The notes beneath the pieces are model-generated. The model saw only the letters and a program-made list of their open reading frames with translations, made no database searches and was not told where the DNA came from. A DNA stretch of 64,000 bases from Plantibacter sp. Leaf314 (lineage in GTDB: Bacteria; Actinomycetota; Actinomycetes; Actinomycetales; Microbacteriaceae). The DNA lies in NCBI RefSeq assembly GCF_001423185.1, contig NZ_LMOB01000001.1, forward strand, positions 699,437 to 763,436, in the 5' to 3' direction. The position numbers and the translations under genes were made by a program. This document shows, in pieces, positions 1-7,587 of this stretch; position 1 is the first letter of the stretch; each line of letters starts with the position of its first letter.

Positions 1-36
1 ATCTCTTGGTCGCAGGTTCGAATCCTGCCGGGGGCA
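1..36 (+). tRNA. tRNA-Lys, 3' part only (cut by window edge)
   Basis: The window opens inside a tRNA gene. Bases 2-6 are the 3' half of the anticodon stem, 7-11 the variable loop, 12-16/24-28 the T stem around the loop TTCGAAT (17-23), 29-35 the 3' acceptor strand CGGGGGC and 36 the discriminator A. The variable loop and T arm (TTGGTCGCAGGTTCG) match bacterial tRNA-Lys, from memory of the E. coli gene. The anticodon lies outside the window, so the identity is inferred. A full CCA is not encoded directly after the discriminator (CCCA follows). Confidence 0.8.
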
Positions 37-62
37 CCCAGAACATCTCGCGGACCCTTCTC

Positions 63-101
63 ATCTCTTGGTCGCAGGTTCGAATCCTGCCGGGGGCACC
101 C
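63..101 (+). repeat. Second copy of the tRNA-Lys 3' end
   Basis: These 39 bases repeat positions 1-39 exactly, 62 bases further on: end of the anticodon stem, variable loop, T arm and acceptor 3' strand. There is no room for a 5' half, so this is not a second tRNA gene but a direct repeat of the 3' end. Such repeats arise when an element integrates at a tRNA and restores its 3' end, or by local duplication. No integrase lies nearby inside the window. Confidence 0.85.
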
Positions 102-118
102 CTTCGACAAGCTCAGGG
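100..118. repeat. Extragenic palindromic repeat
   Basis: The 19-base imperfect palindrome CCCTTCGACAAGCTCAGGG (reverse complement CCCTGAGCTTGTCGAAGGG) directly abuts the second tRNA 3' end and shares its last C bases. This motif is a dispersed intergenic repeat that I know from many GC-rich bacteria. I noticed only this one copy in the window. Bases 119-197 after it hold nothing I can identify. Confidence 0.6.
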
Positions 119-197
119 ACCGGTGTGCGACTTCTCGGCCCCTCAGCACGTTCTGGATTCCCTTCGACGGAACCGGGAACATATCCGGCCGCATGGA

Positions 198-764
198 TCA
201 GGCGCGGAGCCAGGGCCGCCAACGGTCGTCACGCTGGAGCATGCTCAACACGCGGGCACCGACCGCCGCTGCCGACCCCGTCGCCTCGACCACCAGATCG
301 GCGTCGCGATCGGGACACTCCCGTTCAATGAACGCATCCTCCTGGAGCGTCCACGCTGCGAGCCAGTCGACGCCGTCGTCGCGGCCCACGAGCCGGTCGG
401 TGCGCTGGTCCACCGGCGCGTCGAGCCACAGCACCGTGTCGGCCGAGACCCGCGACGCGCTCGACGACGACCCGCAGCCCTCCACGATGAGCGGCCGATC
501 GGCTGGGACGGCATGCCGGTCCGCACGCTTCGACCGTTCCCAGTCCCACCGCTGCCACTCCCCCGGCCGCCGATCGGCGAACGGGGTCAGGATCCACTCC
601 ACGAGGAGTCGCGACCCCTCTTCGAGGCCGTCCCATCCCGGATACAGGTCGTCCATGTGGACGACGGTGCTCTCCGTCAATGCGGCGGCCACCGAAGAGG
701 CGGGCGTCGTCTTCCCGGTACCCGACCGCCCGTCGATCAGGAGCACGGGCGCTGCGGCACTCAT
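198..764 (-). CDS. P-loop nucleoside/uridine kinase-like protein in the thiamine-precursor transport operon
   Basis: A 188-residue soluble protein with a Walker A motif GRSGTGKTT (about residues 12-20), an early VHMDDLYPGW segment and a PLIVEGCG segment, as in the uridine kinase/(d)NMP kinase-like P-loop family. The substrate cannot be read from the sequence. Its ATG overlaps the stop of the EcfT gene (ATGA), so it is translationally coupled and is the last gene of a four-gene operon led by a TPP riboswitch. That context makes phosphorylation of an imported pyrimidine or thiamine compound possible, but this is inference. It could equally be a general nucleoside kinase. Confidence 0.8.
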   Translation of the reverse strand: MSAAAPVLLIDGRSGTGKTTPASSVAAALTESTVVHMDDLYPGWDGLEEGSRLLVEWILTPFADRRPGEWQRWDWERSKRADRHAVPADRPLIVEGCGSSSSASRVSADTVLWLDAPVDQRTDRLVGRDDGVDWLAAWTLQEDAFIERECPDRDADLVVEATGSAAAVGARVLSMLQRDDRWRPWLRA

Positions 765-1561
765 TGCCCCACGAACCGGAACGTACCGGCGAGGACGGCG
801 GTGGACAAAGCGACGGCCATGATCGCGACCGCCACCAGGACCGCCACGAAATCGATCACGCCGAGCCGCGACGGCCTGGCCCACGTTCGCTCGACGGGGG
901 CGCCGAAGCCCCGTGCCTCCATCGCCGTCGCGAGCTTGCTGCCCCGGCGGATGGCGAACACGAGCAACACGAACGCCATCGAGGCGAAGCGCCGGACCGC
1001 CCCACGGTCGCCGAGCCCTCGGGCACGGCGGGCGAGCGCGAGACTGCGCCAATCGTCGATGAAGAGCCCGAGCATCCGCGCCCCCGCGAGGATCCCGAGG
1101 ACGAACCGCGACGGGAGCTTCGCGATTTGGGACAGCCCGTCGCCCAGGTCGGTCGGATCCACCCGCGCGAAGAGCAGGATCGTCGGCAGGCCGAGCGCCA
1201 GCACCCGGATGGTCACGGCGACGGCCAATTCGATCGAGTTGTCGGTCACCCGGACGAAACCGAGCGACAGGTACTCCGTCCCGCCCGGCTTCGCGTACAG
1301 CAGCATGCTGATCCCGCCGATGGGCGCGAAGACGAGCACCGGGATCGACCGCTTCAGGAACGGCGACAGCCGGAGACCAGACAGCGGAAGCAGTGCCATC
1401 TCGAGGAGGACCGCGGCGGTGGCGCTGACCCAGTCGATCGTGAGCAGCAGCGGGACGGACAGGATGAGCACCGCGAGCACCTTCGTCACCGGGTTCACCC
1501 GGTCGAGCGGCGCCTGGCGAGGGAGTTTCGCGCGACGGTCCGGTGCCGTGACCCGCGTCAT
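761..1561 (-). CDS. ECF transporter transmembrane component (EcfT, YkoC/CbiQ-like)
   Basis: A 266-residue membrane protein with several hydrophobic helices (for example residues 28-60, 70-95 and 235-260) and the two Ala-Arg-Gly coupling motifs typical of EcfT: RRARGLG and MEARGFG. In ECF transporters these helices touch the ATPase pair and transmit ATP-driven motion to the substrate-binding S protein. The start overlaps the stop of the fused ATPase gene, and the stop overlaps the start of the kinase gene. Order and riboswitch match the YkoEDC-type hydroxymethylpyrimidine/thiamine transporter. Confidence 0.9.
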   Translation of the reverse strand: MTRVTAPDRRAKLPRQAPLDRVNPVTKVLAVLILSVPLLLTIDWVSATAAVLLEMALLPLSGLRLSPFLKRSIPVLVFAPIGGISMLLYAKPGGTEYLSLGFVRVTDNSIELAVAVTIRVLALGLPTILLFARVDPTDLGDGLSQIAKLPSRFVLGILAGARMLGLFIDDWRSLALARRARGLGDRGAVRRFASMAFVLLVFAIRRGSKLATAMEARGFGAPVERTWARPSRLGVIDFVAVLVAVAIMAVALSTAVLAGTFRFVGQ

Positions 1562-3024
1562 GCGGCACGCCCCGCTGCCGATCGCGACTCGAGCCGGATC
1601 CGATGGTCGCCCAGATGCTCGATGACCCCTGGATCATGCGTGACCGACACGATCGTCGCGCCGCGTTCGAGCTCCAGGTGCAGCAGCCGCATGAGTGACA
1701 GCCACGTCAATCGGTCCTGCCCGAACGTCGGCTCGTCCAGGACGAGGACGGCGGGTCGTGCCACGAGCACCGTGGCGACCGACAGTCGTCGCTTCTGGCC
1801 GCCCGAGAGACTGAAGGGGTTCGCTTCGGCGAGCGCGGCCAAACCCAAGGCGTCGAGGACTTCGGAGACCCGCTCGTCGATCGCGGCGCGTGTCCACCGC
1901 AGCGCTTGCAGGGCGACGCCGAGCTCCTTGCGCACGGTCGCGGCGACGAACTGATGCTCCGGGTCCTGGAAGACCGTCCCGATGCGGGTGAGCAGCTCGG
2001 TCGACTTCCAGCGGATGGGCCGTGGACCGATCCCACCGGCGAGGCCGCGAGCAGCGTCCACAGTTCCGGCGAGCTCGGGGAGCAGTCCGGCCAAGGTGAG
2101 GGCCAACGTCGACTTCCCGGCCCCGTTCGGTCCGACGACCACCGTCGCGGCGCGCTCCGGCACGTCGAGGTCCAGGTGCTCCTGCACCGACTGGGAACGG
2201 AGCCGACCGATCGTCAGGTCGGACGTCGTCAGGACGGCTGCGCTCGGCTGCACCATCCGGCGGGGCGGCAGCCCCAGCGGGATGCCCGGCACCCAGACGC
2301 CGGCGTCGGCGAGCCGGCGTCCGACATCGTCGAGGACGACAGAGGGAGGACCGTCCGCGAGGACCCCTCCGTCCGCATCGAGCACGACGACCCGCGTCAT
2401 CAGATCGCGCCAGACGTCGACGCGGTGTTCGATGACGACCAGGGTCGACGAACCGTCGTCGACCACACGCGCGACGGCGTCCCTGACCTCGGCGACGCCG
2501 ATCGGGTCGAGGTTGGCGGTCGGCTCGTCGAGCAGCAGCAACGAGGGCTGCATGGCGAGCACCCCGGCGAGGGCGAGGCGCTGCTTCTGTCCCCCCGACA
2601 GCGCGGAGGTCGGGTGGTCCAACGGGAGGTCGAGGCCGACGGCCTGCAGCGACGAGACGACCCGTCGCCAGATCTCCTCGCGCTCGACCCCGAGGTTCTC
2701 GCAGCCGAACGCGACGTCGTCGCCGAGCTTGGACAGGATGACCTGCGAATCGGGGTCCTGCAGCACGAGGCCGATCCGACCCCTGGCCTGTTCCGGCGCG
2801 ACCCCGTCCACGAGCAACGACCCGTGGGACTCTCCCTCGTCCGCTCCGCCGAGGACTCCAGCGAGCGCGTGTATCAGGGTCGACTTACCGGCGCCGGACG
2901 CGCCCAGGAGGAGGACCCGCTCCCCCGGTTCGATGACGAGGTCCAGGTCGCTGACCGCCCATGCCTTCCGACCGGCGTGACGCCACCCCCAGTCACGGGC
3001 GACGACGCGCGCCGGACCGGTCAT
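1558..3024 (-). CDS. ECF transporter ATPase, two ABC domains fused (EcfA-A', YkoD-like)
   Basis: A 488-residue protein with two complete ABC ATPase domains. Domain 1 has Walker A GASGAGKST (41-49), signature LSGGQKQR and Walker B LLLLDEPT. Domain 2 has Walker A GPNGAGKST (K304), signature LSGGQKRR and Walker B VLVLDEPT. It powers uptake with the adjacent EcfT and S component. I chose the ATG at 3024, 11 bases after the S-component stop; an in-frame GTG nine bases upstream is possible. Its stop overlaps the ecfT start. Fusion of both ATPases in one chain is usual for the YkoD type. Confidence 0.92.
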   Translation of the reverse strand: MTGPARVVARDWGWRHAGRKAWAVSDLDLVIEPGERVLLLGASGAGKSTLIHALAGVLGGADEGESHGSLLVDGVAPEQARGRIGLVLQDPDSQVILSKLGDDVAFGCENLGVEREEIWRRVVSSLQAVGLDLPLDHPTSALSGGQKQRLALAGVLAMQPSLLLLDEPTANLDPIGVAEVRDAVARVVDDGSSTLVVIEHRVDVWRDLMTRVVVLDADGGVLADGPPSVVLDDVGRRLADAGVWVPGIPLGLPPRRMVQPSAAVLTTSDLTIGRLRSQSVQEHLDLDVPERAATVVVGPNGAGKSTLALTLAGLLPELAGTVDAARGLAGGIGPRPIRWKSTELLTRIGTVFQDPEHQFVAATVRKELGVALQALRWTRAAIDERVSEVLDALGLAALAEANPFSLSGGQKRRLSVATVLVARPAVLVLDEPTFGQDRLTWLSLMRLLHLELERGATIVSVTHDPGVIEHLGDHRIRLESRSAAGRAA

Positions 3025-3035
3025 ACCGACCACGC

Positions 3036-3665
3036 TCAGACCTCGCGCCGCGCGTCCCGCCCTGAGGCGAACCGGCTGAGCGCCCCCGTGGAGGCGAGCG
3101 CCTTGACGAGGACCCAACCGACGACGCCCGCGAGGATCGCGCCGGAGACGAGCAGCGAGCCGAGGTAGATCGCGTTGAACTCGGCACCCTTCTCCAGGTT
3201 CGCCGACATGAACAGCTCGAGCAGCCATGCGCCGGTACCGGCGCCCGCACCGGCGAGGATGGCCGGGACGAGGCCGAATCGCTTGTACGCCAGCGCGGCG
3301 AACACGAGCTCCGCGCCGAGCCCCTGGGCGAGTCCCGAGTACACGGTGGTGATGCCCCAGGCGTTCCCGATGAGCGCGGAGACGACTGCTCCGATGGTCT
3401 CGACGAGGACGGCCGCTCCGGGCTTCCTGATGATGAGCCCGCCGAGGACGCCGCCGAGCAGCCAGATGCCGACGGCGATGCCGCCGAAGCCGGGCGTCAC
3501 GGCACTCGCTCCGGCGTACCAGAGGGATCCGAGCGTGTTCCACGCCCAGAAGATGAGGCCGGTGGCGACACCGAGGACGGCGACCACGACGATGTCGACG
3601 ACCCTCCAGCGGAGGTTCCGCGCGGCGGCGCGTTCAGACGAGGAGATTTTGGTCGATGCTGACAC
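3036..3665 (-). CDS. ECF transporter substrate-binding S component, YkoE-like (thiamine precursor)
   Basis: A 209-residue integral membrane protein with about five to six hydrophobic segments, starting with a helix near residues 25-45 and rich in Gly/Ala. As the first gene behind the TPP riboswitch and ahead of the fused ATPase and EcfT, it is the specificity subunit. The YkoE family is linked to hydroxymethylpyrimidine or thiamine uptake. The assignment rests on context plus the general YkoE-like layout, with residues such as the LFMSANLEKGAEFNAIYLG region between the last helices. The exact ligand is inferred from the riboswitch. Confidence 0.85.
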   Translation of the reverse strand: MSASTKISSSERAAARNLRWRVVDIVVVAVLGVATGLIFWAWNTLGSLWYAGASAVTPGFGGIAVGIWLLGGVLGGLIIRKPGAAVLVETIGAVVSALIGNAWGITTVYSGLAQGLGAELVFAALAYKRFGLVPAILAGAGAGTGAWLLELFMSANLEKGAEFNAIYLGSLLVSGAILAGVVGWVLVKALASTGALSRFASGRDARREV

Positions 3666-3715
3666 GATACGTGCCCTTCCTGTAGACGGAAAAGAGCACG
3701 GGATAGCGAGAAATG

Positions 3716-3808
3716 GTCTCCCTGCGCTGGCATGATCCAGATCAGGTTCGACGGTCGAAGGCGAATACCTTCCTCTCAGCCCGGTTCACCGGACTCCCGT
3801 GGTGGCAC
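3716..3808 (-). promoter_or_regulatory. TPP (thiamine pyrophosphate) riboswitch
   Basis: Read on the minus strand, the leader contains the universally conserved THI-element blocks in order: ACGGGAGTCC (5' side), GGGCTGAGAGG (J2-3/P3), then GAACCTGATCTGGATCATG, then CCAGCGCAGGGAGAC closing P1. It ends about 50 bases before the S-component start, so it can control translation or termination of the four-gene transport operon in response to thiamine pyrophosphate. Outer boundaries are good to a few bases. Confidence 0.95.
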
Positions 3809-3860
3809 GAGTCTAACCCCTGCCGCGCAGGATCGCTCGGCAGGGGTTCGACGGGGATGG

Positions 3861-4190
3861 CTACTTCTTGAGCGCCTTGATGAGCCCGGACAGCGCCTTG
3901 CCGCTCACCCAGATGAACGGGATGGCGACGGCGATGAGTGAGATGAGGTTCGGGTCGAACCGGAGGCCCTCGTCGGTCTTGATGTAGGCGCCGACGGGGA
4001 TGGAGACGCCACCGCCTCCGCCGCCACTCGGTGCGTCGTCGCCGTCACCCTCGGACCCGCCACCGAAGCCGTAGTACGTCAGGGCCACCGGCACGAGCTT
4101 GGTGCCGTCGATGTCCTGCTGCTCCCCGTAGGCCGCGCTCACGCCGAGCCCCTTGGTCTGTTCTGCCAGCTTCTCCACGAGATTCGTCAT
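3861..4190 (-). CDS. GerW/YtfJ-family protein
   Basis: A 109-residue protein. It starts with MTNLVEKLAEQTKGLGV, followed by a segment with VPVALTYYGFGGG, a Gly-rich stretch (about residues 50-62) and a C-terminal hydrophobic helix (about 83-103). This pattern is that of the GerW (YtfJ) family, first named for Bacillus spore germination but widespread in non-sporulating actinomycetes, where its role is unknown. It follows dinB by nine bases on the same strand and is probably co-transcribed with it. Confidence 0.75.
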   Translation of the reverse strand: MTNLVEKLAEQTKGLGVSAAYGEQQDIDGTKLVPVALTYYGFGGGSEGDGDDAPSGGGGGGVSIPVGAYIKTDEGLRFDPNLISLIAVAIPFIWVSGKALSGLIKALKK

Positions 4191-4199
4191 GCTGCCACG

Positions 4200-5498
4200 C
4201 TACCGCTGCGCATCCGCCGGTCCAAGGGGTTGATCCGTGCTCCCAGCACCCTGCGAGTCGCCTCGATTCCCGAGCCCTCGTCGCCGCGGTTTCCCGAGGA
4301 GCGAGGCCGGAGCGATCGCGAGGTCGCCGAAGCGACTGGCCACCCGGTCGATCGTCTGTTCAGCGCCGCGCCACTCCTCATCGGGATCCCACAACGCCGA
4401 TCCGGCCTCCTCGGCGGGCACCAGTTGATCGACCTTCACGCCGACGAGGCGGACCAGACGCCCTCCTCGATCGAGGTCGCCGAAGAGCGAAGCCGCCTCG
4501 TCGTAGACGCGACGTCCGACGTTCGTCGCTTCGCCGATGGTCCGTGACCGGGTCACGACGCTGAAGTCCGCGTAGCGCACCCGGATACTGATCGTCCGAC
4601 CGGCGTACCCACCCTTCCGGAGGCGGATCGCGACGAGTCCCGCGAGGTTCAACAGCTCTCGTTTCAGCACGGTGGGGTCTGCGACGTCCGTCGGGAACGT
4701 CACCTCGTGGCTGACGCTCTTCTCCCGCCGCGCCAACTCGATTCCACGCGGGTCGATGCCGTTCGCGAGCTCGAGGAGCCGGCGTCCGGACGCCTCGCCG
4801 ACGGCGCGCTGGAGCATGGACAACGGGGTGGAGGCGAGCTGGCCGATGGTCCGGATGCCCCGGTTCGTGAGCTGTTCCTCGGTTCGTCCACCGACGCCCC
4901 ACAGCGCCCCGACCGGCAACGGGTGCAGGAAGGAGAGCGTCTCAGCAGCCGGCACGACCAGGAGTCCGTCGGGCTTCGACAGCCCCGACGCGAGCTTCGC
5001 CACGTACTTCGTCGCCGCCAGACCGACCGAGCAGGGAAGCCCCGTGGCGTCGAGGACCCGCTGCTTCACGAGCGCCGCGATCGTGCGCGGACTCCCGAGC
5101 AACCGCACCGCCCCGGAGACGTCGAGGAACGCCTCGTCGATGCTCAACGGCTCGACGAGCGGGGTCACCGACTCGAACACCTCCATGACGCGATCCGAGT
5201 ACTCGCGATACCGGCCGTGATGCGGCGGGAGGACGACCGCGCTCGGGCACAAGCGCATGGCCTGGGACACCGGCATCGCGGCACGCACCCCGTACCTGCG
5301 GGCCTCGTAGCTCGCGGAGGTGACGACCGAGCGGCCCTCCTTGTTGCCGACGATGATGGGCAGGCCACGGAGCTCGGGCCGCTCCAAGAGCTCGACCGAG
5401 ACGAAGAAGGCGTCCATGTCGACGTGGAGGATGGGGGTACCGCTGTCGTCGGCATCGTGCGCCGAGACGCGACGAGACGCTCCATCCTGCCGACTCAT
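4200..5498 (-). CDS. dinB: DNA polymerase IV (Y-family, translesion)
   Basis: A 432-residue Y-family polymerase. The catalytic acidic residues are in HVDMDAFFVSVE (D27, D29) and SIDEAFLDVSG (D121, E122), followed by the helix-hairpin-helix region GVGGRTEEQLTNRGI and a little-finger domain containing KSVSHEVTF. It copies past damaged template bases. I chose the ATG at 5498 because the reading frame further upstream has no similarity. I see no SOS box in the 82 bases to the divergent acyltransferase gene. Confidence 0.95.
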   Translation of the reverse strand: MSRQDGASRRVSAHDADDSGTPILHVDMDAFFVSVELLERPELRGLPIIVGNKEGRSVVTSASYEARRYGVRAAMPVSQAMRLCPSAVVLPPHHGRYREYSDRVMEVFESVTPLVEPLSIDEAFLDVSGAVRLLGSPRTIAALVKQRVLDATGLPCSVGLAATKYVAKLASGLSKPDGLLVVPAAETLSFLHPLPVGALWGVGGRTEEQLTNRGIRTIGQLASTPLSMLQRAVGEASGRRLLELANGIDPRGIELARREKSVSHEVTFPTDVADPTVLKRELLNLAGLVAIRLRKGGYAGRTISIRVRYADFSVVTRSRTIGEATNVGRRVYDEAASLFGDLDRGGRLVRLVGVKVDQLVPAEEAGSALWDPDEEWRGAEQTIDRVASRFGDLAIAPASLLGKPRRRGLGNRGDSQGAGSTDQPLGPADAQR

Positions 5499-5580
5499 GA
5501 CTCCATTGTCGCAGTCACCTCCGACACGCTCTCCACAGGGGCCGAGGTGGGAGCGCTCGGCGGCGCTAGGCTGTCCGGCG

Positions 5581-6906
5581 ATGAGCACGCGAACGCGGAC
5601 CGGGTCGGCCCCGGCGGTCCCAGACCTCTCCGGGCGGGACCTCGCCCTCGACCTCGTGCGCGTCGCCTGCGTCGTGACGGTCGTCATCGTCCACCTCCTG
5701 ATGGTCGCGGTGGCGGTCGAGCCGGACGGCACGATCGGCATCTCCCGAGCGTTGGAGCAGCAACCCTGGTTCGACACGGGTACCTGGTTCGGCCAGATCA
5801 TGCCGCTGTTCTTCATCGTGGGCGGCTTCGCGACGATCACCGGCTGGCGCAGCACCGTCCGACGTGGTGGCGGGACCAGCGACTTCCTCCGGTCCAGGGT
5901 CTTCCGACTCGCCCCGCCGACGATCCCGGTCCTGCTCTTCCTCGCCGCGGGGCTGTGGCTGGCCGGGGCGCTCGGTGTCGACCCCGCCATCATCGAGGCC
6001 GTCGCCGCAGGCGTCGGGTCCCCGCTCTGGTTCCTGGCCGCCTACCTGCTGTGCCAGGCGGTCGCCCCGTTCCTCGCCACCTGCCACGACCGCCACCCCT
6101 TCCTGACCTGTGCGGCACTGCTGGCCGGCGTGATCCTCGTCGACGTCGTCCGTTACTCGACCGGCCTCCTGGGCATCGGTCTCGTCAACCTCGTGTTCGT
6201 CTGGCCGCTGCTGCAGCAGTTCGGGTTCTTCCTGGCCGACGGACGTCTCCGCTCCGTTCCGCGCCTCGTCCTCGTGGCCGTGGTGCTGATCTCCTACGGC
6301 GCGCTCGTGCCGATCACGACCTGGCTGCCGTACTCGACCAGCATGCTCGGCAACCTCAACCCACCGACCCTCCCCCTCGTCGTCCTCGGCGTCGGGCAGC
6401 TCGCCCTGCTCGCCCTGGTGCACCCTCTGCTCACCGCCATCATGCGGACCCGCGCCGCGCGAGCGGTCGTCTTCCTCATCGGGTCCCGGCTGATGACGGT
6501 GTACCTCTGGCACCTGCCCCTCATCATCGCCGTCGCCGGTCTGCAGCTCGCCCTCGGCATCCCCTTCGCGGAGCCGCTGACCGCCGCCTGGTGGTGGACC
6601 CGACCGGTCGTGTTGCTCGTCGTCGCGGTCCTCCTGGCGGGTGTCGGAGCACTCCTCGGCCGCGTCGAGCACCCCCGGAGGCTGCGCCTCGACCCGGAGC
6701 GCAAGCCGGCGCACGTGGCTGTGTGGATCGCAGTCGTGAGCGCGTTCCTCATGCCCTTCGCCGAGATCTCCCACCCGCTCACCGCCGCCATGGCCGCTGC
6801 CGGAGCCGCCGGCTCGATCATCGCGGTCGTGCTCCTGAACCCGACCCGTCGGCCGGTCGAGCGCGTCGCGAGCGGATCAGACCAGGCTGTGGACCAGCGG
6901 TCGTAG
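5581..6906 (+). CDS. Acyltransferase 3 (OafA-like) integral membrane protein
   Basis: A 441-residue protein with about ten to twelve hydrophobic helices. The first helix carries the motif VVTVVIVHLLMVA with the histidine expected in acyltransferase 3 enzymes, and MPLFFIVGGFATITGW follows. These proteins move acyl groups onto sugars or other envelope molecules; the acceptor here is unknown. The ATG follows dinB divergently. Its last 30 bases overlap the end of the convergent downstream gene. Confidence 0.8.
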   Translation: MSTRTRTGSAPAVPDLSGRDLALDLVRVACVVTVVIVHLLMVAVAVEPDGTIGISRALEQQPWFDTGTWFGQIMPLFFIVGGFATITGWRSTVRRGGGTSDFLRSRVFRLAPPTIPVLLFLAAGLWLAGALGVDPAIIEAVAAGVGSPLWFLAAYLLCQAVAPFLATCHDRHPFLTCAALLAGVILVDVVRYSTGLLGIGLVNLVFVWPLLQQFGFFLADGRLRSVPRLVLVAVVLISYGALVPITTWLPYSTSMLGNLNPPTLPLVVLGVGQLALLALVHPLLTAIMRTRAARAVVFLIGSRLMTVYLWHLPLIIAVAGLQLALGIPFAEPLTAAWWWTRPVVLLVVAVLLAGVGALLGRVEHPRRLRLDPERKPAHVAVWIAVVSAFLMPFAEISHPLTAAMAAAGAAGSIIAVVLLNPTRRPVERVASGSDQAVDQRS

Positions 6907-7473
6907 CCACTCGCGAAACGCCTCCCGGTCGTCCCGGAGCGACTCACTGACCACGATCGTGTCGGGTGCGACGACCCAGGCACCCGGTCGGCAGATCGGA
7001 AGCACCTCGAGGTCCAGTCGGAACGAGCTGGATTGCCGACGTAACTCGAACTGGCGCTCGCGGATGAGCTCGTAGACGTCGGCGAGTCTGCTCGGTGAGC
7101 GTCCGGCCAGGGCGATCTCATACTCGCGGATCCTGTCCGTCGCCCACCGGTAGGCGCCGTCGTAGGCACGGTAGGCGAGTTCCTGCAGTTCGAGGGCGCG
7201 ATCGAAGACCTCGAAGTGCGGAGGACGCACCTCCGCCAGGAACAACCGCGTGTCACGCCGGGCGATCCCGGTCCACCAGCCGTCGAACTGGAGTGCCAGG
7301 GCGTCGCGATCGAGGTCGGCGACGTCGATCGGATCGGGTGCGGGGGCCACCGCTGGGAGCTGGCCGACGCACCGGTCCCCGAGACCGGCCATGGAACGGA
7401 AGGCGAGCGCGAGCATGAGGGCCATCGGGGCGTCCTCGGTGACCTGCCAACGCATGGTGCCTTCGACCAGCAT
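6877..7473 (-). CDS. Hypothetical protein
   Basis: A 198-residue predicted soluble protein that I do not recognise. It has an N-terminal strand-rich part, a D/L-rich segment (PDPIDVADLDRDALALQFDG) and a helical charged middle. There is no signal peptide and no cysteine-based metal motif. I used the ATG at 7473; another in-frame ATG lies at 7455. It converges on, and overlaps by 30 bases, the acyltransferase gene, and lies downstream of the gatCAB operon terminator. Confidence 0.6.
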   Translation of the reverse strand: MLVEGTMRWQVTEDAPMALMLALAFRSMAGLGDRCVGQLPAVAPAPDPIDVADLDRDALALQFDGWWTGIARRDTRLFLAEVRPPHFEVFDRALELQELAYRAYDGAYRWATDRIREYEIALAGRSPSRLADVYELIRERQFELRRQSSSFRLDLEVLPICRPGAWVVAPDTIVVSESLRDDREAFREWLRPLVHSLV

Positions 7474-7535
7474 GGCCGAAGTGTATGCCGCACCGGGGAC
7501 ACGCGCCAGGGCTTCCCGGCGGGACGGAAAGGGGC

Positions 7536-7564
7536 CCGGACGGCAGTGCACGACTGCCGTCCGG
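7536..7564 (-). terminator. Rho-independent-type hairpin after gatB
   Basis: A perfect 12-bp stem (CCGGACGGCAGT with its complement) and a 5-base loop lie 24 bases beyond the gatB stop. On the minus strand it is followed by CCTTTCC, a weak T tract. It likely ends the gatCAB transcript. Confidence 0.7.
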
Positions 7565-7587
7565 ACCCGATGTCGCTGGTGCGGGAC

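Noticed and set aside
6..1625. Long plus-strand frame beginning in the tRNA repeat
   Set aside because: It runs through tRNA and the palindromic repeat and lies opposite the kinase and EcfT genes; its start is not credible.
5499..5580. Possible LexA box before dinB
   Set aside because: No GAAC-N4-GTTC-type motif is present in the 82-base gap.
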